A stretch of 60,560 bases of DNA. Source: WANQ01 sp964448055 (GTDB taxonomy: Archaea > Thermoproteota > Thermoprotei_A > Sulfolobales > WANQ01). Made by a program: the position numbers and the translations under genes. The notes under the pieces were generated by a model, which saw only the letters and a list, made by a program, of their open reading frames with translations, had not been told where the DNA came from and made no database searches. The stretch is taken from contig CAYUVB010000003.1 in NCBI GenBank assembly GCA_964448055.1, forward strand, positions 1 to 60,560. Direction: 5' to 3'. Below are positions 17,647 through 26,883 of the stretch, in pieces (the first letter of the stretch is position 1; the number at the start of each line of letters is the position of its first letter).

Positions 17647-18159
17647 CTACTTATAAAGTGATGATACTGCATAATGTCTTACAGGTATCTTAATAGTTGG
17701 ACTAATCTCAGCTATTTTTTCTACTATCTTTTCTAATTCATCACGCAGTATTCTCCTAGTACCTTCTTTCTTTATTATCACATAAGTACTGGGAGAGTAC
17801 TTGAGTAATGCAGCACGCCATTCTACCATGTTACCATATATTTTAGTTATTAGTATGTACTCAAATCCTTTACCATGTGTACTAGTCGCTGGAATAATCA
17901 TTATTGCATAAACTTCTTGTGTTGTATGAAAACAGAATAGCTCATCATATATCTTAAAATCCTTCTTGCTCAACAAGTTCAATGTGTTAGCATCAATAAA
18001 CAATACTCTATCATTATTGGTTGTTAAATAACATATTTCCCTTAGTCCAACATCTGGTATCAGTTCACACGCTTTTCTAATTACGTCTCCATATGTTAAG
18101 GCCTTACACTCATATTCTGGATCCACTATTTTTATCTTATTCAATTTCGACGTCCTCAA
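17647..18159 (-). CDS. Uncharacterised protein, 170 residues
   Basis: I do not recognise this protein. It has no membrane helix and no catalytic motif that I can see. It is a mixed alpha/beta sequence with a central hydrophobic stretch (EVYAIMIIPATSTHGKGF) and a charged C-terminal helix (DELEKIVEKIAEI). It is followed by the NAD(P)HX repair gene on the same strand after 72 bases. A real gene by codon pattern and length. Confidence 0.7.
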   Translation of the reverse strand: MRTSKLNKIKIVDPEYECKALTYGDVIRKACELIPDVGLREICYLTTNNDRVLFIDANTLNLLSKKDFKIYDELFCFHTTQEVYAIMIIPATSTHGKGFEYILITKIYGNMVEWRAALLKYSPSTYVIIKKEGTRRILRDELEKIVEKIAEISPTIKIPVRHYAVSSLYK

Positions 18160-18300
18160 AGTATCAGTTACATATAGTAAACCCTATTGAAGTCAAAAGT
18201 TAGATAAATTAATGCCTTCATGTGTAGAATATGCTTGCATAGCTTATAAACAATGATGTTAACAAAAGAAAATCGATTATTTATGCCGTGACTTAACTAC

Positions 18301-19746
18301 TTAACCCTTTGCTACACCTATAGGTCTAAGTCTCGCTACAAGTTTAGCTATTTTAACCTCGTGAGCAACCAAAGCTACTCTATCAACATCCTTATACGCT
18401 TGTGGAGCTTCTTCGGAGACTACTCTTCTTGTAGCAGCTCTTACGTATATTCCTCTATTACTAAGTGATGATAGTATTTCTGAGGCACTAAATCTTCTAA
18501 CAGCTGCTTCACGTGACATCCATCTTCCAGCACCATGTGGGGCCGAATACCAGGTTCTTGCTCCCTCAGGTATACCTACCATTACGTAACTTGCAGTACC
18601 CATTGAACCAGGTATCAATACTACTTGACCTATTGATTGATGGTCTTTAGGTATCTCTGGATGCCCTGGTGGGAAAGCTCTTGTCGCGCCTTTCCTATGC
18701 ACTATTAATTTCATTCGTTTACCGTTTACAACATGTTCTTCCAATTTAGCTATATTATGTGCTACATCGTATATTATTTGTAGGTCCAGCTTATCTGGAT
18801 CCGTATGGAATACCTCTCTAAAGCTTTCCCTTACCCAATGCGTTATAAGTTGCCTATTAGTCCATGCATAGTTAGCCGCTGCACTCATTGCAGCAAAGTA
18901 ATCCTGCGCTTCCCTAGTATTCCAGGGTACACTGGCTAGCTCTCTATCAGGTGGTCGTATACCATATCTCCTCATAGCTCTTTCCATTATTAGCAGGTAA
19001 TCACTCGCCACTTGATGTCCTAATCCTCTAGACCCCGTATGTATCATTACTGTTACCTGTCCTTCACTTAAACCTAAATGTTTTGCAATTTTTTCATCAT
19101 AAATCTTATCTACTATTTGTATTTCTAAGAAATGATTACCACTACCTAGTGTACCTAATTGAGGAGCTCCTCGTTCCTTAGCTCTACGTGATACTTTTGA
19201 TGAATCAGCTGTTTTCATAGACCCCTTCTCTTCAATATGTTCAGGATCATCAGACCAGCCATATCCTTTATCTACTGCCCAATATACTCCTTCATCTAGA
19301 ACTCTATCCAATTCGCTTATGCTTAACCTGATCTTGCCTCTACTACCTACACCACTTGGGACGTTACGGAATATTGTATCAATCAATGCTTTTAATTTGG
19401 GTTTTATGTCTTCGTAAGTTAAATTGGTTCTAAGCAGCCTAACACCACAGTTGATATCATATCCTACACCACCTGGTGATATTACTCCGTTTTCGTCAAC
19501 ACTCATACCTGCGACTCCGCCTATAGGAAAACCATAACCTTGATGTCCATCGGGCATAACATATGATGCTACTTGTATACCTTGAAGACAAGCAACATTA
19601 GCAGCTTGTTCAAGAGTTAAGTCCTCACGCATCTTTTTAAGCAATAGATCATCAGCAAATATAATTGATGGAACTCTCATACAATTCTTGTATCCTTTTT
19701 CTATTATCCATGTATACTTATCTATACGTTTTAATGGAGGAACCAT
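18301..19746 (-). CDS. rtcB: RNA-splicing ligase RtcB
   Basis: Joins 2',3'-cyclic phosphate and 5'-OH RNA ends using GTP and manganese, and is the archaeal tRNA exon ligase. All metal and nucleotide motifs are present: GYDINCGVRLL, GTLGSGNHFLEIQ, MIHTGSRGLGHQ, YDVAHNIAKLEEH, and the guanylylated histidine in SAPHGAGRWMSR. The 481-residue length shows no intein. The ligase is needed to join the exons of introns such as the one in cbf5. It is transcribed away from the HTH gene at 19838. Confidence 0.97.
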   Translation of the reverse strand: MVPPLKRIDKYTWIIEKGYKNCMRVPSIIFADDLLLKKMREDLTLEQAANVACLQGIQVASYVMPDGHQGYGFPIGGVAGMSVDENGVISPGGVGYDINCGVRLLRTNLTYEDIKPKLKALIDTIFRNVPSGVGSRGKIRLSISELDRVLDEGVYWAVDKGYGWSDDPEHIEEKGSMKTADSSKVSRRAKERGAPQLGTLGSGNHFLEIQIVDKIYDEKIAKHLGLSEGQVTVMIHTGSRGLGHQVASDYLLIMERAMRRYGIRPPDRELASVPWNTREAQDYFAAMSAAANYAWTNRQLITHWVRESFREVFHTDPDKLDLQIIYDVAHNIAKLEEHVVNGKRMKLIVHRKGATRAFPPGHPEIPKDHQSIGQVVLIPGSMGTASYVMVGIPEGARTWYSAPHGAGRWMSREAAVRRFSASEILSSLSNRGIYVRAATRRVVSEEAPQAYKDVDRVALVAHEVKIAKLVARLRPIGVAKG

Positions 19747-19837
19747 GATATAACACCAATTTACCTTAGCTAGTTAATTACTACTCAAGCTTAGCTTTAA
19801 ATATTTTTGTAATATCTGAACAATAAACGGGAGGGAC

Positions 19838-20266
19838 ATGCCTACAACTCTTTACATACTACGTGTACTTACAGAAAAACATTTATTGCTACGTGTAAAG
19901 CTCCTTGAAGCCTTAATATCTGATGGAGCTGAGGAACTACATAGAGAACTTGAGAATTATTCACAAATGTTAAGGTTAGCTTCGGAGGAGGGAGAGACTG
20001 AATATCTAGAGGAAACAGAGGTAGCTTATGATCATAAAGTTCATGGACGATTATTCTCTGATAGAATTATTAAAATATTATCTGCATTATCTTCTAAGAA
20101 TTTTAACAGTATCTCTGAATTGGCACGATTTCTTGGTAGGGATGTAGCAAATGTATATAAGGATTTAAAATGGTTAGAAGAAATGGGATTCGTTTCCTTG
20201 GAACGTATAGGTAAGAATGTTATACCACGTTTACTTGTGATAGAATATGGTATTAGGTTACACTAG
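19838..20266 (+). CDS. Winged-helix transcriptional regulator
   Basis: A 142-residue protein with a C-terminal winged helix-turn-helix (about residues 80-135): ISELARFLGRDVANVYKDLK, then LEEMGFVSLERIGKN as the wing. The N-terminal 70 residues are helical and may dimerise. It resembles the ArsR-like archaeal regulators that read DNA next to their own gene. A strong GGGAGGG ribosome site precedes the ATG, and a TTTAAATA box lies in the 91-base gap shared with rtcB, so control of rtcB is possible but unproven. Confidence 0.8.
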   Translation: MPTTLYILRVLTEKHLLLRVKLLEALISDGAEELHRELENYSQMLRLASEEGETEYLEETEVAYDHKVHGRLFSDRIIKILSALSSKNFNSISELARFLGRDVANVYKDLKWLEEMGFVSLERIGKNVIPRLLVIEYGIRLH

Positions 20267-20300
20267 GTATGCATAGAACCGATTTAACCTATTATTTATC

Positions 20301-20831
20301 CTAAGCCACCACATGCTTAAAAACATAGTAATATGTTATTGCAATTATGGTTTTAGCATCCTTAATTCCTCTATTATTTATTGCGTCAATTGCTTCCTTA
20401 AAGTTTAATATTATGATGTTACCCTTGGTTCTTGTCAATTCCTCTAATTTTATCCTCTTGAAGTCTGTTGCCACAAATAAGAATACTTTACCTTTACTAT
20501 AATCTGGGAGTGGATAGAATTCTAATACCTTTACTACTCTCCCAGGCTTCAATCCTATTAGTTCCTCAATAACTCTTACTGCTGAATGTTCAGGTCTTTC
20601 TCCAGGTTCTAATGTTGTTGATGGGACCTCTAACGACCATTCGCCCAATGCTGGTCTAAACTGCTTAATGAATACTATTTTGTTTTCATCTATAACTGGT
20701 AGAGCCGAAACAATATTTTTATGTTCGACAACTTCTCTAATGATTATTCTTCCATCAGGTAGTTGCGTTCTTAGCAGGGCTAGATTTAGTTTTCTTCCTT
20801 TGTAGACATATTCAGTTGCTCGCTGCGACAT
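20301..20831 (-). CDS. Nudix-fold protein with a degenerate Nudix box
   Basis: A 176-residue protein resembling ADP-ribose pyrophosphatases: it has the substrate-side stretch VFIKQFRPALGEWSLEVPS and then a Nudix-box region. That region reads GERPEHSAVRVIEELIGL. Against the consensus GX5EX7REUXEEXGU the Glu after Arg is Val and the second Glu of the EE pair is Leu, so two of the usual metal-binding acids are missing. The enzyme may be inactive or act on another bond. It converges on the HTH gene at its 3' end. Confidence 0.8.
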   Translation of the reverse strand: MSQRATEYVYKGRKLNLALLRTQLPDGRIIIREVVEHKNIVSALPVIDENKIVFIKQFRPALGEWSLEVPSTTLEPGERPEHSAVRVIEELIGLKPGRVVKVLEFYPLPDYSKGKVFLFVATDFKRIKLEELTRTKGNIIILNFKEAIDAINNRGIKDAKTIIAITYYYVFKHVVA

Positions 20832-20895
20832 GGCTAAATCCTGGAGTATATTTTGGCTTTCTTAAAACTAACACCTAATTAAAGTATGATTTCGT

Positions 20896-21348
20896 TTAGA
20901 GAGACCCTTGTGTTAGTTTAAAGTACTTGTTTATTATCTTTTTCACTATGCTGTAAATGTTACTACTAACATAGAAGGTGTGTTTAGTTTTTCTTGTTTT
21001 TATTTCAAGTACTATTAAGTTCTTTGCATTACCAGTTTTTGCTTTATACATACTATTTGGTTTTCTTCTAGAAGGTTTCTCTAGTCTTATTGATACTATG
21101 TCTTCACGGGATATGATTATTCTATCACTTATACAGCTTTGTCTTCTCTTACTTTTAAGAATCCTATATATTTGTAATTCAGCTTGCTTGCCTAGGAACT
21201 GTCTTAGCCTCGAAGACTTGTATTCACCTATGTATATTATCTCTATGCAATTACTTCTAAATACTATATCGTAGTGTTTCTCGCTAGGCCCAGGTACTAT
21301 TGCACTTCTTATAACTCCTAGTACATCACTATTGTGGTTGCTGGACAT
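20896..21348 (-). CDS. Uncharacterised basic protein, 150 residues
   Basis: I do not recognise this protein. It is basic, with a run KSKRRQSC and a KPSRRKPN segment, and alternates short hydrophobic strands with charged loops, ending in a helix (IYSIVKKIINKYF). The pattern recalls a small beta-barrel or PH-like domain but this is only an impression. No membrane helix is seen. It is divergent from the MoxR gene across a 90-base gap. Confidence 0.65.
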   Translation of the reverse strand: MSSNHNSDVLGVIRSAIVPGPSEKHYDIVFRSNCIEIIYIGEYKSSRLRQFLGKQAELQIYRILKSKRRQSCISDRIIISREDIVSIRLEKPSRRKPNSMYKAKTGNAKNLIVLEIKTRKTKHTFYVSSNIYSIVKKIINKYFKLTQGSL

Positions 21349-21435
21349 GAGTATTCATACCCTGTGCTAAGGACTTATAATGCTAATATACCCTAATATA
21401 CCTTTATAATGACTTAGCTGGTGGAGAAGGTTAAT

Positions 21436-22434
21436 ATGGTGATAATAGAGAATACTAAGGTATCACAGGAAGTGGTAGAGGACTTAGATCGGAAGAAAGT
21501 AGTGGAGGTTCTAGAGAAGAAAATTAAGGAAATATATGGTAGTGTCATAGGAGCTGGAAAGCCAGTAAGAAATCCAGACTTGATGGTAAGGGAACTGAGA
21601 AGTAGATTTAAGTTAATTGTCCCTAAACACGTTGTATCATTAACAATAGCCGCCTTCCTTAGCAATAGACCAGTATTATATGAAGGACCTCCTGGTACAG
21701 GTAAAACAGAGATAGGAGAAGCCATATTGACTCTATGGGCTGGTAAATCAGCATTTGTCTTACCTTGTAGTGCTAGCTACGACGAATACAGAGTAATAGG
21801 TGATTTCCATCCATTAATGGCCTTGAAATACGGATTTAATGAACAAAGCTTTATCCCACGACCTTTGCTAGCAGCTATAGTATTGGATACTGGTGTTTTA
21901 GTAGATGAAATAAGAAGAAGCAATGAGGAATTCCAGAATTTACTACTAGATATAATAGATAAAAGGAGAATTATTGTACCAGAACTAAAAACAGTATTTA
22001 AGGCTAAAGGATTAGGTTTCCAAGTAATACTTACAAGTAATCCCGAAGATATAGGTCAAGGTGAATTAAGTGACGCATTTCTTAGAAGAGTTGTACGCAT
22101 AAAATTTGATTATCCTAGCCGTGATGTAGAGTATGAGATAATTAAATTAAGAACAAGTCATATAGATGTAAATATCCCCGATAACTTGTTATCTAAAATG
22201 ATTGATGTAGTAAATATACTGAGGAAGCAAGCTTTACATAAACCTGGTCCTGCAGACTCAGTGTTATGGGCAACAATAGCAAAATACGTAGCTAATATTG
22301 CTGGTAGAAAAGTGGTAGATGTGAACGATGTAGTTGAAAGCGCTCCAATTGTCCTAGTTAAACGAGGAGAGGACGAAGACGTAGTAGTGGATGTTGTTAG
22401 TAAAGTCTTCGGTGTAAGTCCTTGGAGAAAATAA
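21436..22434 (+). CDS. MoxR-family AAA+ ATPase
   Basis: A 332-residue AAA+ protein with Walker A EGPPGTGKTEIGE near residue 80, Walker B GVLVDEIRRS near residue 150 and the sensor region VILTSNPEDIGQGELSDAF. MoxR ATPases act as chaperones for complexes with von Willebrand A proteins. The next gene is exactly such a partner and overlaps it by 13 bases. The frame opens at a GTG at 21421, but that GTG is part of the GGTGGAG ribosome site for the ATG at 21436, which I choose. Confidence 0.92.
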   Translation: MVIIENTKVSQEVVEDLDRKKVVEVLEKKIKEIYGSVIGAGKPVRNPDLMVRELRSRFKLIVPKHVVSLTIAAFLSNRPVLYEGPPGTGKTEIGEAILTLWAGKSAFVLPCSASYDEYRVIGDFHPLMALKYGFNEQSFIPRPLLAAIVLDTGVLVDEIRRSNEEFQNLLLDIIDKRRIIVPELKTVFKAKGLGFQVILTSNPEDIGQGELSDAFLRRVVRIKFDYPSRDVEYEIIKLRTSHIDVNIPDNLLSKMIDVVNILRKQALHKPGPADSVLWATIAKYVANIAGRKVVDVNDVVESAPIVLVKRGEDEDVVVDVVSKVFGVSPWRK

Positions 22435-24443
22435 TTAACTTGTTATCAAATATAGTATACAATTTAAGATCTTATGGAGTTAATGTAAGTGTAGCTGAGA
22501 TACTCGATGCTATTAATATGATTAAAGCATACTGTCTTATTAATAATATAAGTAATCCAGATGAACTAGAATTAAATGAATTAAAACATATTATAAAATC
22601 CGTCTTTGTGAAACGAGATTATATTGATAAATACTTCGAAGAAGCTTGGAGAAAGACCACCATAGGTGTGCAGGCAACTAGAAAACTATTTGAACAAATA
22701 GAAAGTAATTTATGCCGATTAAAGCTCAGCTACGGATCAAAATTTAAATCCATAAACAAGGTACTAGGCAAAGCTCGGACAAAAAAGGAGAAGAAAACCC
22801 TTGAAGCATTATTTGCCGATTTACAAAGAATAGGAGTTATAAAGAAATACCGTAAAGGGTACTTTGTTGTAGATAAGAGGACTGCACATCAAATAGCTGC
22901 TAGTCTTGCAAAGAAAGGATATAGTGATATAGAAGAAGCAAGTAAGGATATAGCTATAGAGCTTCTAAAGTCTATACCACATTATAAATTATCTAAAAAC
23001 ATACACTTATACATACATGGAGGTATAGAAAGAGATCGATTATCTCAAATATCTACACCTAAGCTCTTAGAGCTAGGCTACTATGTTCATAAAAAAGGTG
23101 ATAAACATTTCCTAAAGGAGATAGCTGATGAGCTAAAGAATAGAACTTTTGCAGATTATATCACTGAGAAACATATACAATTCTTAAAAGATACAGGTTT
23201 ATTAACAGATAAAAATATTCTGGAGATAATTCGTTATAAACCTAAATTGCTAAAAAACCTAGGAAGCATATTAAAGAGTACTGGAATAATTGATAGGATA
23301 ATCGAGAATACAGATATTAGTGATTTAGGGGATATTCTACCTCATATTATAGATAGCATAGATAACAAGGTTTTAGAAAACCTAATTGAGAAGCTACCAA
23401 TAACTCAATTACATAAATTACCGAGAAGAATTCTTAATAGAATAGAAGATGAAAATCTTAGAAATGATCTAAGAATAGCTATGGAGGTAAGCGAAGCACT
23501 TAACTATATAACATCAAGTCAAGTAGATAAGGATAGGGTAGAAGCATACAAGTATTATGCTGAATATATTTTATCAAAGGTTACAAAAGTTACTCCTAAA
23601 ACAAACATAGGTTATAAGGCATTATCTTTAGCCAAAAAGCTCCAATATGCTCTTACATCGAACACCGTTGGTGAAAGCTATGTCGAAAACTTACTAATAG
23701 AAATAGCTAAGAGCATGAATTTCGTTGAAACATGGAATCTACTAAGAAACTTGTACAAGGTTTCAGATGCTAAATGGAGGAATAGAATAAAGCGATTAGC
23801 TTATAGGTTATGGATAAAACAAGCAGGATACATAAAATCTTATATTTACAAAGGATGGACTAAGAGTAGAATTAAAGGAAGAATAGATGTAAGAGAAACT
23901 CTACTAAACATAACTAGGTTCAAAAGTAATCCCATAGTATACAGGGATAGAAACGAACTGAAAGATGTCAACCTTGTAGCGGATATTAGCGGTAGCATGA
24001 ATAAGTATTCTACATGGGTTCTTTTAACAGCCTCTGCTTTTATAAAGAACGTTAAACGTATAACATTATTCCATTCTGATACAATAACCATAGATGTACA
24101 AGGATCTAGACACATTGATTTATTAATAGACTATCTCTTAACACTAGAGTTTCGCGGATATACAGATATAGTTAAAGCACTTAGGGAGACCGTTAAAGGA
24201 GCCAGAACACATAGAATTATCCTTATATCAGATCTAAAACAAACAGTTAAGTCCGATGAAAGTGTGAGTGACATTATAATAAATTTAGTATCCAGAGGAT
24301 GGAGTATAACAGTTATAGCACCCTTGTCAGCTGATGAAACAGTTGTACATACTCTTCATGAAAGTGGTGTACCAGTATACTTAATCGATAATCCGCTAAA
24401 GACTCCATTAGTATTCTATAAGGTCTGGAGAAGTCTTAAGTGA
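22422..24443 (+). CDS. Von Willebrand factor A domain protein (MoxR partner)
   Basis: A 673-residue protein whose last 180 residues form a VWA domain with the metal-ion motif DISGSMNKYS and later FRGYTDIVKALRET. The first 480 residues are long, charged and mostly helical, with no known domain that I can name. The gene starts at a TTG inside the end of the MoxR gene, so the two are translationally coupled. MoxR-VWA pairs help assemble or load metal into protein complexes; the client here is unknown. Confidence 0.85.
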   Translation: MEKIINLLSNIVYNLRSYGVNVSVAEILDAINMIKAYCLINNISNPDELELNELKHIIKSVFVKRDYIDKYFEEAWRKTTIGVQATRKLFEQIESNLCRLKLSYGSKFKSINKVLGKARTKKEKKTLEALFADLQRIGVIKKYRKGYFVVDKRTAHQIAASLAKKGYSDIEEASKDIAIELLKSIPHYKLSKNIHLYIHGGIERDRLSQISTPKLLELGYYVHKKGDKHFLKEIADELKNRTFADYITEKHIQFLKDTGLLTDKNILEIIRYKPKLLKNLGSILKSTGIIDRIIENTDISDLGDILPHIIDSIDNKVLENLIEKLPITQLHKLPRRILNRIEDENLRNDLRIAMEVSEALNYITSSQVDKDRVEAYKYYAEYILSKVTKVTPKTNIGYKALSLAKKLQYALTSNTVGESYVENLLIEIAKSMNFVETWNLLRNLYKVSDAKWRNRIKRLAYRLWIKQAGYIKSYIYKGWTKSRIKGRIDVRETLLNITRFKSNPIVYRDRNELKDVNLVADISGSMNKYSTWVLLTASAFIKNVKRITLFHSDTITIDVQGSRHIDLLIDYLLTLEFRGYTDIVKALRETVKGARTHRIILISDLKQTVKSDESVSDIIINLVSRGWSITVIAPLSADETVVHTLHESGVPVYLIDNPLKTPLVFYKVWRSLK

Positions 24444-24526
24444 TAGTAATTCAAGAGTGTATATTAGCGTGCATAAGAACTATTTTAATTTAATAGGCTA
24501 AGATAATGAAGATTAAAACTCTAGTT

Positions 24527-25048
24527 TCACTTTAATGCTACGAATAGCGAGCTTCTTGTTGCCTTTAGTCCTGGCTCACCATGTTCTACTTTCTTGCACG
24601 TGGGACTAAACTCACCTAAGTAATGACCTATCATTTCTGGTGTTATCCTTACTGGAATGAACTCTTTACCATTATATACTGCAATTGTTAAACCCACCAT
24701 CTCGGGAAGTATTATCATGTCCCTTACATGGGTTTTAATTACCACCTTTCTACCTTGAGCAATCAATCTACGTGCTTTCCTTATTTTTTCTAGAAGCCTA
24801 CGTTGAGCTGGTGTAAAACCTCTTCTTATACTACGCCTTGCTCTGGCGGGCAAGAGTTTTATCAAATCATCCATAGGCATAAGCAATAGTTCTTCAAGGG
24901 AATAACCTCTATACCTAAATTTCCTCCATTCAGGAGGAATCTCCATACCTAATATTTTCTCTAAGCTCACACTTGTAGTTGTCGTACTTGGACGTTTAGT
25001 TGCACTAGCCAAATCATCACCCTCTAAGCTATACCTATTGGAGACCAT
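24527..25048 (-). CDS. rps19: Ribosomal protein S19
   Basis: A 173-residue small-subunit protein. The core has KVVIKTHVRDMIILPEMVG and the signature VRITPEMIGHYLGEFSPTCK. It carries an N-terminal extension of about 30 residues rich in Ser and Thr (ATKRPSTTTTS) beyond the usual archaeal start. It stands alone here: L22, normally next to it, is 9 kb away, and L2 is on the other strand. Confidence 0.96.
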   Translation of the reverse strand: MVSNRYSLEGDDLASATKRPSTTTTSVSLEKILGMEIPPEWRKFRYRGYSLEELLLMPMDDLIKLLPARARRSIRRGFTPAQRRLLEKIRKARRLIAQGRKVVIKTHVRDMIILPEMVGLTIAVYNGKEFIPVRITPEMIGHYLGEFSPTCKKVEHGEPGLKATRSSLFVALK

Positions 25049-25085
25049 TATAATCCTGCTTTAAAAGGTTTAGGTAGGGGAAGTA

Positions 25086-25091
25086 TTTAAA
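25086..25091 (+). promoter_or_regulatory. TATA box of the small RNA at 25117
   Basis: TTTAAA is centred 26-27 bases before 25115, which is two bases before the predicted 5' stem of the box C/D RNA. It may drive both that RNA and the following DUF504 gene. Confidence 0.45.
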
Positions 25092-25116
25092 CCTTAACTT
25101 GTTTACCTATCTCCTA

Positions 25117-25179
25117 GGGGATGAAGAAGCTGACCTGCAGTGAAAAACTAAAATGATCGAAGAGTAGTCCCGCTGACCC
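25117..25179 (+). ncRNA. Candidate box C/D guide sRNA
   Basis: A 63-base element with C box GGGATGA (25118-25124), D' GTGA (25140-25143), C' ATGATCG (25153-25159) and D box CTGA (25173-25176). The first guide is 15 bases and the second 12. A short GGG/CCC stem closes the ends, and GAT-GA opposite GA fits a kink-turn that binds L7Ae. C, C' and D' each differ from consensus by one or two bases. A TATA box lies at the right distance. Such RNAs guide 2'-O-methylation; I could not assign a target. Confidence 0.5.
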
Positions 25180-25202
25180 ATACCATCTAGTGGTGTACAT
25201 TT

Positions 25203-25466
25203 ATGGGCAAAAAGAAAAGCATGATTAGAGAACTCATAAACAGAGGGTTTTGGAGTAATGAAAAAGAACACTACGAACTAGTTATAAGGCATAGAGGCGT
25301 TAAAGACAATAGGCTTGTGATCAAGCTATCAGATATTAAAGAAATACACGGCGGATATCTTATACTAAATAATTCGTGGATACCACTACATAGAGTTGTA
25401 GAGATAAGATATAAAGGCAAGATCATATTTAGTAGGACACGAGAAAATATAAGCTTAGTAGGATAG
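25203..25466 (+). CDS. DUF504 (UPF0248) family protein
   Basis: An 87-residue protein matching the DUF504 pattern: a start IRELINRGFW, a middle YELVIRHRGVKDNRLV, and the signature IPLHRVVEIRYKGKIIFSR. The family is common in archaea and often lies near RNA-processing genes; its activity is not established to my knowledge. It starts 23 bases after a candidate box C/D RNA on the same strand, so the two may share a transcript. Confidence 0.82.
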   Translation: MGKKKSMIRELINRGFWSNEKEHYELVIRHRGVKDNRLVIKLSDIKEIHGGYLILNNSWIPLHRVVEIRYKGKIIFSRTRENISLVG

Positions 25467-25539
25467 ATAGATAAACACAAGATAAGTAATTATATTTAAA
25501 AAAGAAGTTGATATTGAAGTATATTCTAATTGAAGATCG

Positions 25540-25722
25540 TTAGCCTACTGGGTAGTCGTCGGGTACTTTGGCTCTGAAGTACTTGCCTGTCTCTGGGCTC
25601 TTGAATAGTCCGATCTTTACTCCTTTCCTGCCTTTTGGTGCTAGTACCCATGCCTTAACTGGAGCAATTTCTACTTCTTTTCCTGTGGTTGGGTCCTTTA
25701 CCTTTACGGGTGGCTTGCTCAT
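25540..25722 (-). CDS. creN7: Chromatin protein Cren7
   Basis: A 60-residue DNA-binding protein of Crenarchaeota that coats and bends DNA. It has the full family pattern: PVKVKDPTTGKEVEIAPVKA, then WVLAPKGRKGVKIGLFKSPE and KYFRAKVPDDYP, an SH3-like barrel that inserts side chains in the minor groove. Length is exactly that of known Cren7. It is a strong lineage marker. Confidence 0.96.
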   Translation of the reverse strand: MSKPPVKVKDPTTGKEVEIAPVKAWVLAPKGRKGVKIGLFKSPETGKYFRAKVPDDYPVG

Positions 25723-26031
25723 AGATTACACCCTCTAACCTTTGTTTTTCCTATGTATATGATATGTTTCCTATAATAGTAAGCGTTATGGTTAAGGTTA
25801 TTTGAGTCACCTTATAGCATATTCAAGGTATCACTTAATGTATAATTAAAGGTTTTCTTTAACATAACCTTATCTCTTGAAGTAATCCCAAGGGAATGAC
25901 CCATTAATGATATTGATGTGTGTAAATCAATATAGAAGCTTAGGCTAACTGAAAAGTATGTATGAGTTAATACATCATTAAACCTTTTAAACACGTATTG
26001 TAGGTATATCCAACGAACAAGGGAGGTAGCA
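25723..26031. other. Divergent promoter region between cren7 and L2
   Basis: About 309 bases separating the two divergent genes. A TTTTAAAC box around 25985-25992 and an AAGGGAGG-like ribosome site just before the L2 ATG serve L2. The cren7 start has a GGGTGTAA-like site next to it. A 77-codon minus-strand frame is present but shows no coding character. A weak TTGATGT and CTGA pair (25914, 25951) is too far apart for a box C/D RNA. Confidence 0.5.
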
Positions 26032-26751
26032 ATGGGAAAGCGCATACTTGTACAGAGAATGGGTCGCGGAACTTCAACATTTAGGAGCCCAGGACATATT
26101 CATATTGCACCAGCTAGGTATCCTCCGCTACCATCAAATGAAACATTTAGAGGTAGAGTTGTAGAGCTAATCCATGATCCTGGAAGATACGTGCCTCTAG
26201 CGCATATAGTACTCGAGAACGGCGTTGAATTCTATATACCAGCCGCCGAAGGTATGTATCAAGGCCAAATAATTTACATAGGCCCAGACGCGCCAATAAG
26301 CAACGGTAATATTCTCCCAATAGGTAAGATACCCGAAGGTACACAAGTATATAATATTGAAATAAGGCCTGGAGATGGAGGAAAACTTGCCAGACAAGCA
26401 GGATCATATGCTATAATAACTGGTAGATCTGGTAATAAAACAATTATACAGCTGCCTAGCGGTAAGACGGCAATGGTGCACAATGATAGTAGAGCTACCA
26501 TAGGTATCCCAGCTGGAGGTGGAAGAATAGAGAAACCATTACTTAAAGCCGGCAATGCTTATCATAAGTGGAAGAAGAAAGCCAGAAAATGGCCTAGAGT
26601 TAGAGGCGTAGCCATGAATGCTGTATCACACCCACATGGAGGAGGTAGACATCAAAGCCCAAGCTTCCCAACAACTGTAGCTAGAGAAACACCGCCTGGA
26701 AGAAAAGTAGGACATATAGCTGCTAGAAGAACAGGACGCAGGAAGGGCTAA
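26032..26751 (+). CDS. rpl2: Ribosomal protein L2
   Basis: A 239-residue protein of the peptidyl transferase region. It has GKRILVQRMGRGTSTFRSPG at the start and the C-terminal signature GVAMNAVSHPHGGGRHQ with the histidine loop intact. It lies on the plus strand while its usual operon partners L23, L4, L3 and S19 are on the minus strand, so it has been inverted in place. A TTTTAAAC box serves it. Confidence 0.97.
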   Translation: MGKRILVQRMGRGTSTFRSPGHIHIAPARYPPLPSNETFRGRVVELIHDPGRYVPLAHIVLENGVEFYIPAAEGMYQGQIIYIGPDAPISNGNILPIGKIPEGTQVYNIEIRPGDGGKLARQAGSYAIITGRSGNKTIIQLPSGKTAMVHNDSRATIGIPAGGGRIEKPLLKAGNAYHKWKKKARKWPRVRGVAMNAVSHPHGGGRHQSPSFPTTVARETPPGRKVGHIAARRTGRRKG

Positions 26752-26762
26752 ACCCCTATTTT

Positions 26763-26823
26763 ATATGATGATGAGCCCTGGGTACCTGATAATACTACAT
26801 GAAGATGCATGAGCGTTCTGATT
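26763..26823 (+). ncRNA. Candidate box C/D guide sRNA
   Basis: C box ATGATGA (26768-26774), an 11-base guide, D' CTGA (26786-26789), nine bases, C' ATGAAGA (26799-26805), a 12-base guide and D CTGA (26818-26821). C, D' and D match consensus fully; C' has one change. The element starts 12 bases after the L2 stop codon on the same strand and may be processed from the L2 transcript. Target not identified. Confidence 0.7.
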
Positions 26824-26883
26824 TTCTCTCCTCTCCTTGTATTCTTTGATAAACAACTATACTTTTAGACTAAACCATATCAG

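Noticed and set aside
25909..25954. Box C/D RNA in the cren7-L2 gap
   Set aside because: C-like TTGATGT and CTGA are too far apart and there is no second pair.
25812..26045. 77-codon minus-strand frame between cren7 and L2
   Set aside because: No ribosome site, no coding pattern, and it overlaps the L2 promoter and start.
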